Of a DNA stretch of 34,748 nucleotides, positions 6,730 to 12,783 are shown in pieces. The notes beneath the pieces were generated by a model. That model was given only the letters and a program-made list of their open reading frames with translations, did not search any database and was not told where the DNA came from. Source of the DNA: Candidatus Latescibacterota bacterium. GTDB lineage: Bacteria > Latescibacterota > UBA2968 > UBA8231. The DNA lies in assembly GCA_022826515.1 (NCBI GenBank), contig JAJDUT010000049.1, forward strand, positions 1-34,748, given 5' to 3'. A program made the translations under genes and the position numbers. The number at the start of each line of letters is the position of its first letter. Within the stretch, counting starts at the first letter, position 1.

Positions 6730-7179
6730 TTAATCTGCCAGCCGGTGAATTACTAGCTCGGTGATCTGCTCAATTAAGGCTTCGGGGTCGGAGGCTTGGC
6801 CCTGTTCAATTTGTTGCAGAAGCGTCTTGTAGCGATTGCAACCCTCGCAACTCGCCTCGGGATCGCCCTCCTTCTTGCGCTCGTGAACGGCGCAATCGCC
6901 GCAGTGCGCTGGCTCGACGTACCCCGAGCCAAATTCTTCGTGCTCGCAGCCGCAGGCGCGGTCGGGATGCTCGCACCGGCCCGCGTCCGCAACGCCCTCG
7001 TCAGTTGCCGCACCGGCCTCGCCGCGACTTAGCTGCAATCGGTGCTGGCGAATGTAGTCCCAAGCCGTCGGCGTCAAGATGGCGCTGGGAGCCACGCTGA
7101 GCGTGCGCTCGCCCTTGTGCTCGCGCCCGAGCAAATCGCCGGTTACTACCGGGGCGTCGATGTGCAAAGCCTTGGCCAC
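6730..7179 (-). CDS. Cys-rich protein with LTPSA domain and C-terminal encapsulation-like helix
   Basis: 149 residues in three parts. Residues 1-53 match the N-terminal domain of the operon's lyase (LSVAPSAILTPTAWDYI against VEIGPGSKLTPSAQDFL). Residues 69-114 hold seven Cys (69, 76, 78, 93, 96, 111, 114) and several His, arranged HPDRACGCEH, HCGDC and CEGC, suggesting a zinc or iron-sulfur site. Residues 132-148 (PEALIEQITELVIHRLA) form an amphipathic helix very like the N-terminal encapsulation helices of the PduL and aldehyde dehydrogenase here. As I recall, EutT also begins with a LTPSA segment followed by a Cys motif, but the adenosyltransferase core is absent here. I infer an adaptor that brings the lyase to the shell. 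GTG start 7177-7179, 4 nt after the BMC-H gene. Confidence 0.7.
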   Translation of the reverse strand: MAKALHIDAPVVTGDLLGREHKGERTLSVAPSAILTPTAWDYIRQHRLQLSRGEAGAATDEGVADAGRCEHPDRACGCEHEEFGSGYVEPAHCGDCAVHERKKEGDPEASCEGCNRYKTLLQQIEQGQASDPEALIEQITELVIHRLAD

Positions 7180-7183
7180 CTAG

Positions 7184-7450
7184 CTAACCAAGCTGATCTG
7201 TCAGTCCCTCAGTCGGGCGGGGAATCACGTGAACGCTGCGCAGTTCGCCAATGCGCTGGGCCGCTTGCGCGCCCGCATCTACGGCCGCTTTGACCGCGGC
7301 TACGTCGCCTTCGACCAGCACGACGACTAGGCCACTGCCCACGCGCTTTTGGCCCGCATAACTCACGTCCGCGGTCTTCAACATGGCGTCGAGGGCTTCG
7401 ACGACGCAGACCAAACCTCGGGTCTCAACCATACCCAATGCTTTCATCAT
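7184..7450 (-). CDS. BMC-H shell protein
   Basis: 88 residues, one BMC domain, the standard hexamer-forming facet protein. It begins [11 protein letters not shown], has the helix [11 protein letters not shown], pore loop KRVGSG, and the typical end HVIPRPTEG (PduA/CcmK class). The GSG pore is that of small-polar-metabolite hexamers. Two adjacent ATGs (7448-7450 and 7445-7447) follow AGGAGAG; the second has the better spacing (about 6 nt). The gene sits 9 nt after the two-domain BMC gene and is very similar to both of its halves. Confidence 0.93.
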   Translation of the reverse strand: MMKALGMVETRGLVCVVEALDAMLKTADVSYAGQKRVGSGLVVVLVEGDVAAVKAAVDAGAQAAQRIGELRSVHVIPRPTEGLTDQLG

Positions 7451-7459
7451 TTCTCTCCT

Positions 7460-8020
7460 CTACAAATACAGCGCGATGAGATCGTCGTGGGGACGGGGAA
7501 TCACGTGCTGCGACACGAGCTCGCCCACGCGCTCGGCCGCCTCGGCACCAGCGCTGACCGCAGCCTGCACCGAGCCAACGTCGCCACTGACGATGACGGT
7601 GATGTACCCGCCGCCGATGTCCTGGAGCTTGACGACCTCCACATCCGCGGCTTTGCTCATGGCGTCGGCCGCTTCGATCACGCCGATGGACCCCTTCGTC
7701 TCAATCAGGCCCAAGGCGCGGACGCGGTCATCGCTGTCGTCGCTGTCGCCGCGCTCGGGCACGACGGCCGTCAACTCGCTGTGCGGGCGGGGAATCACGT
7801 GCACTGAATGCACCTCCCCAACCTTGGCCGCCGCGGCCGATCCAGCATCCACGGCCGACTTGACGGCCGCCACATCCCCTGAGCAAAATACAGTCACCAA
7901 GCCGGAGCCAACTCGATCCCAGCCCAAAAGCTGGACGCTAGCGGCCTTGGCCATGGCGTCGCCGGCCTCGACGACTCCGACCAGCCCCACGGTTTCTACC
8001 ATGCCTATTGCATCCGACAT
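7460..8020 (-). CDS. Two-domain BMC protein built from BMC-H-like halves (CcmO-like)
   Basis: 186 residues with two BMC domains (about 3-85 and 101-181) joined by an acidic linker (RGDSDDSDD). Unlike the other BMC-T here, both halves are canonical BMC-H-like: pore loops DRVGSG and QDIGGG, and both end HVIPRPH. Trimers should mimic a BMC-H hexamer with a slightly asymmetric pore, as in the CcmO type. ATG start with AGGAGG 6 nt upstream, the strongest ribosome-binding site in the operon, consistent with a major shell component. Confidence 0.9.
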   Translation of the reverse strand: MSDAIGMVETVGLVGVVEAGDAMAKAASVQLLGWDRVGSGLVTVFCSGDVAAVKSAVDAGSAAAAKVGEVHSVHVIPRPHSELTAVVPERGDSDDSDDRVRALGLIETKGSIGVIEAADAMSKAADVEVVKLQDIGGGYITVIVSGDVGSVQAAVSAGAEAAERVGELVSQHVIPRPHDDLIALYL

Positions 8021-8057
8021 CCCTTACCTCCTGAAGTAATTGTGCGGATTTTTGCTT

Positions 8058-8738
8058 TCAAGTTTCCAAATATACCTTGCGGGCATGTACCAAATCAATC
8101 GCATTGCCCTCGTCCGTATCGATGTGAACTTCTAGGCGCTCCCGCTCGCTGACGCGGCAGATCAACCCTTCCAGCACCCCACCCTGATCGCCTTCTACTA
8201 CCAGCCGCAGCAAGTCCCCCGGACCGACCCCGTAGTACGCAGCCTCTTCCGGGTTCAAATGCACGTGGCGCGCAGCCCGAATCACCCCGTGATCCAACTC
8301 CAACCCCCCAGCCGGCCCCACCAAGTAGCAGCCCGGCGTCCCCTCGATGTTGCCGCTGAGCCGCACCGGCGCGTCAATGCCCAAATAGCGAGCGTCCGTA
8401 AAGGCCAGTTCCACCTGGTTGTAATCGCGCAATGGGCCGAGGATGCGGACATTGGGAATCACCTGCTTGCGCGGGCCGAAAACCGACACCGTCTGCTCGG
8501 CGGCGAAAGCGCCCCCCTGATACAGGGCCTTCTGCACGGTCAGCTCGGCACCCGCGCCAAAGAGCACGTCCAGCGCCTCTTGGTTGAGGTGGACGTGGCG
8601 GGCGGACATATTAACGACCAACCTCGGAGCTGAGGGCGCTTGCTCTAGCTGAGCATCGGGCAAATGATCGTACACCACCCGGCGCACCAGCGCCTCAATC
8701 TGCTTGCGGTCCAATCCAGCCGCTGGTGCAACGTTCAT
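8058..8738 (-). CDS. pduL: Phosphate propanoyltransferase PduL
   Basis: 226 residues. An N-terminal amphipathic encapsulation helix (RKQIEALVRRVVYDHL, residues 11-26) and linker lead into the PduL double-barrel. The metal-binding HVHL motifs are at 48-51 and 158-161, with H205 in LEVHIDTDEGNA. PduL converts acyl-CoA to acyl-phosphate and recycles CoA inside the compartment, the core step after the acylating aldehyde dehydrogenase. ATG start with AAGGA 7 nt upstream. It lies 3 nt after the vertex-protein gene and 37 nt before the first BMC gene. All signature residues are intact. Confidence 0.94.
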   Translation of the reverse strand: MNVAPAAGLDRKQIEALVRRVVYDHLPDAQLEQAPSAPRLVVNMSARHVHLNQEALDVLFGAGAELTVQKALYQGGAFAAEQTVSVFGPRKQVIPNVRILGPLRDYNQVELAFTDARYLGIDAPVRLSGNIEGTPGCYLVGPAGGLELDHGVIRAARHVHLNPEEAAYYGVGPGDLLRLVVEGDQGGVLEGLICRVSERERLEVHIDTDEGNAIDLVHARKVYLET

Positions 8739-8741
8739 CTC

Positions 8742-9056
8742 TTATCCTTCGCGGCTCAGTTGCCGACAGTCGAAGTCCTTGCCCAGCGCCTGTAGCGAAT
8801 CTACGATCCCGACGATTACCGCGTCGGTCGGCACATCGCCTAGGTTCGGGGCGATGCGCGACGAACTGCCCTGCACCAAAATCACCAACTCGCCCTTGCC
8901 CGCTTGCACCGCGTCGATGCAGACCATATCCCGCCCCGTCAACACCAGACCGTGCTCGCGCACCGACGCGATTTCTACTACTAACAGCTTCTTGCCGTGC
9001 AGGCTCGGGACCTTGGCCGTGGAAATTAGGTGCCCTTTGACTTGGCCCAAGAGCAT
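8742..9056 (-). CDS. BMC-P pentameric vertex protein (EutN/CcmL family)
   Basis: 104 residues beginning MLLGQVKGHLISTAK, with the EutN/CcmL core KKLLVVEI, VCIDAVQAGKGELVILVQGSSSR and DAVIVGIVDS (quoted in separate pieces of the fold). Pentamers cap the vertices of the polyhedral shell. It is the only BMC-P gene in the operon. The frame is open far upstream, but the start is set by ATG 9054-9056, which overlaps the aldehyde dehydrogenase TGA as TGATG. A longer form would have a non-homologous, Arg-rich tail that is a shadow of the dehydrogenase gene. Confidence 0.93.
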   Translation of the reverse strand: MLLGQVKGHLISTAKVPSLHGKKLLVVEIASVREHGLVLTGRDMVCIDAVQAGKGELVILVQGSSSRIAPNLGDVPTDAVIVGIVDSLQALGKDFDCRQLSREG

Positions 9057-10468
9057 CAGGTGATGCGGAAGTAATCGACGAGGGCGCAGCGGCGCTGGCG
9101 GGTAAAGGTGCGCGGCGACGTCAGCCCCTCGCCCGTCGGCCCGGCAATCGAGTACGTCCCAAAACCCTCGCCGCCCAAGCCTACCCCGGCGTAGGAAGGA
9201 CCGTTCTTGACGAAAATGGTGGTATCCACGGCGCAGGCCATGTTGTGCATGTTTTCGATGTTGCGCGAATGAATCACGGCCGTGTGCCCGTACCCGTGCT
9301 CGGAGATGACGGCCTCGCGGATGGCTTGATCGACATTGGGCACGCGCACGATCGGCAAAAAGGGCATCATCTGCTCCTCGCGCACGAAGACGTGGTTGGC
9401 GTCGGTCTCGCCAATGAGCATGCACAGCGACGAGTCGAGCCGCAGGCCGATGCGCTCGCCCAGCACCGCGGCGTCGCGCCCCACCAGCTCGCGGTTGGCT
9501 ACGAGATGCCCGTCCGGCCCTTCGACAAAAGCCACCTGCGCGAGCGTCTCGACCTGCCGCGCATCGAGCTCATAGGCATTGTACTGGACCATCAGCCGCT
9601 TGAGCTCGTCGGCAATGGAAGCGACGGCAAAGACCTGCTTCTCGCCGATGCAGAGAATGTTGTTGTCAAAGCCCCCGCCGTCGATGATGTCGCGCGCGGC
9701 CTTGGCCAAATCGGCCGTTTCATCGACGACCACCGGCGGATTGCCTGGGCCGGCGACGATGGCCTTTTTGGGGCTGCCTAGCGCGGCCTTGGCCACGCCC
9801 GGCCCCCCTGTGACCAGCAGCAGGCGGATGTCCGGGTGGTTGAACAGTTCGTTGGCCGTCTCAATGGTCGGCGTTTCGACCGCAGTCACCAAGTTGGCCG
9901 GCCCGCCAGCTGCGACGATAGCTTGATTAATCAAGCCCACCGCGAACATGGAGACCTTTCTGCCCGCCGGATGTACGTTGAAGACGACCGAGTTGCCCGC
10001 GGCGACAATGCAAATGGCGTTGTTGACCATCGTCGGCACGGGATGCGTCGATGGAGTAACCGCGCCGATGACCCCGTAGGGGGCCATTTCTACTACGGTC
10101 AGTCCGTGATCGCCGGTCCACGAAGTGGCCTCTAGGTCTTCGACGCCGGGCGTGGTGTCGGCCGCGACTTGGTGCTTGATGATCTTGTCTTCCAGCCGTC
10201 CCATGCCCGTCTCGGCCAAGGCCCGCCGCGAAAATTCCTCGGCGTGGACGTGCGCCATCTGCCGGAGGGCCTCGACGATCTTTTTGCGCTCCTCCAGCGA
10301 CAAGGCGACCAACTGCTGCTGGGCGCGAGTCGCGCCTTGGACGGCCGCGTCAACCGTCGCGAAGACCCCGGTGTCCCCGCCCTCACTGCCGTCCCCACCG
10401 CTGACGACGCGCTGCACCACTTCTTCGACTATCTTGCGTACGCGTTCTTCGCTGACGTTTTGGGACAC
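9056..10468 (-). CDS. BMC acylating aldehyde dehydrogenase (PduP/EutE-like)
   Basis: 470 residues, the usual length. Residues 5-22 (EERVRKIVEEVVQRVV) are an encapsulation helix followed by a Gly-rich linker. The dehydrogenase body includes APYGVIGAVTPSTHP, LLVTGGPGVAK and the catalytic Cys273 in FDNNILCIGEKQ. It oxidises an aldehyde to acyl-CoA with NAD+ in the lumen, feeding PduL. Substrate chain length cannot be told from sequence. It is the first gene of the operon: GTG start 10466-10468 with AGGA 8 nt upstream, and a promoter at 10509-10537. No separate alcohol dehydrogenase is encoded here, so NAD+ recycling must come from elsewhere or from an unrecognised partner. Confidence 0.94.
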   Translation of the reverse strand: MSQNVSEERVRKIVEEVVQRVVSGGDGSEGGDTGVFATVDAAVQGATRAQQQLVALSLEERKKIVEALRQMAHVHAEEFSRRALAETGMGRLEDKIIKHQVAADTTPGVEDLEATSWTGDHGLTVVEMAPYGVIGAVTPSTHPVPTMVNNAICIVAAGNSVVFNVHPAGRKVSMFAVGLINQAIVAAGGPANLVTAVETPTIETANELFNHPDIRLLLVTGGPGVAKAALGSPKKAIVAGPGNPPVVVDETADLAKAARDIIDGGGFDNNILCIGEKQVFAVASIADELKRLMVQYNAYELDARQVETLAQVAFVEGPDGHLVANRELVGRDAAVLGERIGLRLDSSLCMLIGETDANHVFVREEQMMPFLPIVRVPNVDQAIREAVISEHGYGHTAVIHSRNIENMHNMACAVDTTIFVKNGPSYAGVGLGGEGFGTYSIAGPTGEGLTSPRTFTRQRRCALVDYFRIT

Positions 10469-10508
10469 GCTTTTTTCCTCGCGTTGGATCTAATATTTAA
10501 GAATGGGG

Positions 10509-10537
10509 AAAATAGGCGGCCCCACTCTGAGCGTCAA
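10509..10537 (-). promoter_or_regulatory. Promoter of the BMC operon
   Basis: Read on the minus strand: TTGACG (10537-10532), a 17-nt spacer, then TATTTT (10514-10509). The predicted start is near 10502, giving a leader of about 34 nt before the GTG of the aldehyde dehydrogenase. The -35 box is one arm of the palindrome at 10532-10549. Confidence 0.5.
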
Positions 10538-10549
10538 GGTCATTTGACG
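10532..10549. promoter_or_regulatory. Operator-like palindrome shared by divergent promoters
   Basis: CGTCAA-N6-TTGACG is a perfect 6-bp inverted repeat. Each arm is a -35 hexamer, one for the BMC operon (minus) and one for the FAH-family gene (plus), and both have exactly 17 nt to a plausible -10. A dimeric regulator bound here would block or co-activate both promoters. A second small palindrome, GGGCT-GCT-AGCCC (10549-10561), lies in the plus-strand spacer. No regulator gene is adjacent. Confidence 0.5.
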
Positions 10550-10572
10550 GGCTGCTAGCCCTGCCTTAAGGT
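10544..10572 (+). promoter_or_regulatory. Promoter of the FAH-family gene
   Basis: TTGACG (10544-10549), a 17-nt spacer and TAAGGT (10567-10572). The -10 is weak (T1, A2 and T6 of the consensus), as would fit a regulated promoter. The predicted start is near 10579, about 28 nt before the ATG. Confidence 0.4.
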
Positions 10573-10606
10573 TTGTGCAAATGGTGGAAAAACAAAGGAG
10601 AAAGAC

Positions 10607-11410
10607 ATGCGCATCATCCGCTTTATCGACGCTGACGACGCCGTCCGTTGGGGCCTCGAAGCCGAGGGAGACCAAGCCTCCGTACTCGCCGGAGATCTCT
10701 TCGCAGAACTAGCGCCCACGGGTGAACAGGTAGCCGTCAAAAAACTGCTCGCCCCGCTGGCCCCGACCAACATTTTCTGCATTGGGCTAAACTACCGCGA
10801 GCACGCGGCCGAATCCGGGCTCGAACCGCCCGAGCAGCCCGTCGTCTTTGCCAAGCCCACCAGCGCGGTCTGCGGCCCGGGCGACCCGATCCTGCTACCA
10901 GCCTGCTGCAACCACGGTCCAGAAGTTGACTACGAGTGCGAGCTCGCGGTAGTGATCGGCAGGGCCGCCCGCAATGTGGCGCGAGCCGACGCCCTCAGCT
11001 ACGTGCTCGGATACACGTGCGCCAACGATGTCTCGGCCCGCAAGTGGCAGCTAAACGGCGGCGGCGGTCAGTGGATCCGCGGCAAGGGCTTTGACACCTT
11101 TTGCCCGTTGGGGCCGGTGCTGGTCACCGCCGACGAAATCCCCGACCCGCAGACCCTCGGCATCCGCACGATCCTCAACGGCGCAACCATGCAGGACCAC
11201 ACTACCGGCGACATGATCTTCACGGTCGCCGAACTAATCGAATTCCTCAGCGAAGATACGACCTTGCTGCCGGGCACGGTCATCCTCACCGGCACCCCGC
11301 AGGGCGTGGGTTTTGCACGCAAACCGCCCGTGTGGCTTACCGCCGGCGACGAGGTGATCGTGGAAATAGACCAGATCGGCCGACTGCAAAATCCGGTGGA
11401 AGCAGCCTAG
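10607..11410 (+). CDS. Fumarylacetoacetate hydrolase (FAH) family protein
   Basis: 267 residues with a short N-terminal region and an FAH catalytic fold: IGLNYREHAAE (about 59-69), metal-ligand segment EVDYECELAVVIGR, GYTCANDVSAR, and the closing GTVILTGTPQGVGF. The family hydrolyses or decarboxylates beta-diketo acids; members include fumarylpyruvate hydrolase and 2,4-diketo-3-deoxy-L-fuconate/rhamnonate hydrolase. It is divergent from the BMC operon across a shared palindrome and convergent with a rhamnose mutarotase gene, so a deoxy-sugar-acid substrate is attractive. That is inference from context. AAAGGAG lies 7 nt before the ATG, a strong ribosome-binding site. Confidence 0.88.
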   Translation: MRIIRFIDADDAVRWGLEAEGDQASVLAGDLFAELAPTGEQVAVKKLLAPLAPTNIFCIGLNYREHAAESGLEPPEQPVVFAKPTSAVCGPGDPILLPACCNHGPEVDYECELAVVIGRAARNVARADALSYVLGYTCANDVSARKWQLNGGGGQWIRGKGFDTFCPLGPVLVTADEIPDPQTLGIRTILNGATMQDHTTGDMIFTVAELIEFLSEDTTLLPGTVILTGTPQGVGFARKPPVWLTAGDEVIVEIDQIGRLQNPVEAA

Positions 11411-11413
11411 CGT

Positions 11414-11734
11414 TCACTCTTCCTTGAACATCCCAAAGGCAAAGGCTTCAGGTAGCTCCTCGAAGATGATCTCCCCCTCGGCGTCGGTCTCCAACAACTG
11501 GGCCATATAGTCGTACCACTCTTCTAGGATGGGCACTTGGCGGCTCTTGAGCCAGTCTTCCTCGGTGGGGGCAACCGCGTGGATGATGAGGTGCTCGTCC
11601 AAGCGGTAGATGGCCATGCTGACCTCGTTGTCGGCCATGCTGTCGGCGATTTCGGGCCACAGGTCGTCGTGGGCCTGTTTGTACTCGGCGTACGCATCGG
11701 GACGCAGCCGCATACCCAAACCAATCGAATACAT
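11414..11734 (-). CDS. rhaM: L-rhamnose mutarotase
   Basis: 106 residues, the family's usual length, beginning MYSIGLGMRLRPDAY, with AIYRLDEHLIIHAV in the middle and a C-terminal FAFGMFKEE; together typical of RhaM/YiiL. It interconverts the alpha and beta anomers of L-rhamnose (or a related deoxyhexose) and is normally part of deoxy-sugar catabolism. It is the only clearly sugar-specific gene near the BMC operon. It has its own promoter (11790-11818) and AGGAG 7 nt before the ATG. Its stop is 3 nt from the stop of the FAH gene. Confidence 0.88.
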   Translation of the reverse strand: MYSIGLGMRLRPDAYAEYKQAHDDLWPEIADSMADNEVSMAIYRLDEHLIIHAVAPTEEDWLKSRQVPILEEWYDYMAQLLETDAEGEIIFEELPEAFAFGMFKEE

Positions 11735-11789
11735 AATGATCTCCTCAATTGTTAGGAATCGCGCACCGTTTAACGCGAATTGACTGATA

Positions 11790-11818
11790 AATATGCGGAT
11801 TAATTAAGAGATATTCAA
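11790..11818 (-). promoter_or_regulatory. Promoter of rhaM
   Basis: On the minus strand, TTGAAT (11818-11813), a 17-nt spacer and CATATT (11795-11790) precede the rhaM ATG by about 55 nt. The surrounding DNA is AT-rich, so a chance match cannot be excluded. Confidence 0.4.
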
Positions 11819-12293
11819 AAAATGACGTAAAGTTCTTTTTTTTCTATTCTTAGCCATTTTTTCCTTGACACTATATCACCTTGAAACTGAAACTAAAAGG
11901 CAGTCAAAAACCGTGCAAAGCAAATTGCACATCACCATAGGAGAGGAGGGCCTCAAATAATGAATCTCTTCGCACATCGATCCTCGTGTAGTCTCAGGAG
12001 CCAGCTCCCGGATGGGGGCGGCCATACGGTCCCAAATATGTGGCCTACGAACAGCATCCGAGCGTTGCGCGTTCGTCCCAATCCCTAGGATACACGCACG
12101 ACTCTTCAGGTTGTGTGCATCGGCTGGCTAAAACACCCAGTCGAATCGGGAATTCACCTCGCATTCGCAATGTAATCGTCTCAGGCGATTGACCGCGCGT
12201 GCAAGGGCTTTCCCACGGGGTTTTCGGGACAGCGCTTTCGAGCAGGAGGGCACTTTTGCGTCCCGGAAACCGGCGATACATCGATTTCGATAC
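11819..12293. other. Largely non-coding region
   Basis: Most of this AT-to-GC transitional stretch holds no recognisable gene. It contains a TTGACA at 11865 without a good -10, a 42-codon frame with a Shine-Dalgarno (11960-12088), and from about 12190 a segment able to fold (CGGGAC at 12225-12230 with GTCCCG at 12260-12265) that leads into tandem terminators. A CGATACA direct repeat lies at 12274-12280 and 12288-12294. Confidence 0.4.
11960..12088 (+). CDS. Possible small protein, 42 aa
   Basis: An ATG at 11960 lies 10 nt after GGAGAGGAGGG, an unusually strong Shine-Dalgarno-like run. The 42-residue frame (MNLFAHRSSCSLRS to RALRVRPNP) is Arg/Ser/Pro-rich, without signal peptide or recognised motif. 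It could be a leader peptide or a chance frame beside a purine-rich run. No homologue comes to mind. Confidence 0.2.
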   Translation: MNLFAHRSSCSLRSQLPDGGGHTVPNMWPTNSIRALRVRPNP

Positions 12294-12316
12294 AGCCGCT
12301 TTCCAGCGGCTTTTTT
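12294..12316 (+). terminator. Intrinsic terminator 1
   Basis: A perfect 7-bp stem AGCCGCT/AGCGGCT with a TTCC loop is followed directly by six T. No plus-strand gene ends just before it, so it may end a non-coding transcript from the 12190-12290 region or act as an attenuator for the HTH gene. Confidence 0.7.
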
Positions 12317-12320
12317 GATG

Positions 12321-12350
12321 GCCGTGGCGCAAAAATGCTGCGGCTTTTTT
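12321..12350 (+). terminator. Intrinsic terminator 2
   Basis: GCCGTGGC (12321-12328) pairs with GCTGCGGC (12337-12344), eight pairs with two G-T wobbles, around an A-rich loop and followed by six T. Lying 5 nt after terminator 1, it makes a tandem pair upstream of the HTH gene. Confidence 0.6.
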
Positions 12351-12404
12351 CGTTCAATTTCGTCGAACTTCGCACCAATTGAAGATCTGGAGAGAAAACA
12401 ACTC

Positions 12405-12662
12405 ATGCGCAAAATCGAGCCAGAACGCATCAGGCGCGCGGCGCGCATCTACGCGAGCAACCAAGAGGCCAGCCGTGCGCTGGGTATTGCCCCGGGCAGT
12501 TTCAGTCGGCTCTGCCGACTCTACAACATCGAGACCCCCTATGCGCGCAAGCGGCGGCGGCGCGAGGAGTTCGGCCGCCAGCGCGACGACGATCTCTTAG
12601 AAGACATCGACATCGACCTGCAAGAGATCGAGGCGCTAGAGGAGGTCCTCGACCTCAACTAA
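12405..12662 (+). CDS. Small helix-turn-helix DNA-binding protein
   Basis: 85 residues from ATG 12405, with GGAGAG about 12 nt upstream. Residues 3-40 read as a helix-turn-helix (RIRRAARIYASNQEASRALGI then PGSFSRLCRLYNIETP, quoted in two parts), like the Fis/Hin-type HTH that matches a small sequence-specific regulator. An Arg/Lys cluster (ARKRRRREEF) follows, then an acidic C-terminal tail (DDDLLEDIDIDLQEIEALEE). The frame is open 72 codons upstream, but that part overlaps the two terminators and is not protein-like. It is preceded by tandem terminators and followed by a very strong terminator, so it is a monocistronic unit. Target unknown. Confidence 0.65.
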   Translation: MRKIEPERIRRAARIYASNQEASRALGIAPGSFSRLCRLYNIETPYARKRRRREEFGRQRDDDLLEDIDIDLQEIEALEEVLDLN

Positions 12663-12687
12663 TAGGCATCGCCTACTGCGCTTGGCC

Positions 12688-12734
12688 AGCGGAGAGTTGG
12701 TGGACGTTTTCGTCCGCTAGCTCTCCGCTTTTTT
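12688..12734 (+). terminator. Strong intrinsic terminator
   Basis: A 19-bp stem (12688-12706 with 12711-12729), fully paired apart from a few G-T wobbles, has a TTTT loop and a run of six T. It ends the HTH transcript 26 nt after the stop codon. Confidence 0.9.
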
Positions 12735-12783
12735 GTTTCAATCCACGCGCCGACTTTTATTAGGGTCTAAAAAGGAGGCGCTC

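Noticed and set aside
8742..9425. Long in-frame extension of the BMC-P gene
   Set aside because: The extra N-terminal residues are Arg/His-rich and lie antisense-in-phase over the aldehyde dehydrogenase coding region; the family start matches ATG 9054-9056.
11865..11893. Plus-strand promoter with TTGACA
   Set aside because: The -35 is perfect, but at 16-18 nt spacing there is no acceptable -10 (TGAAAC at 17).
12189..12404. N-terminal extension of the HTH protein
   Set aside because: It spans two intrinsic terminators and has no protein-like composition; ATG 12405 fits the domain.
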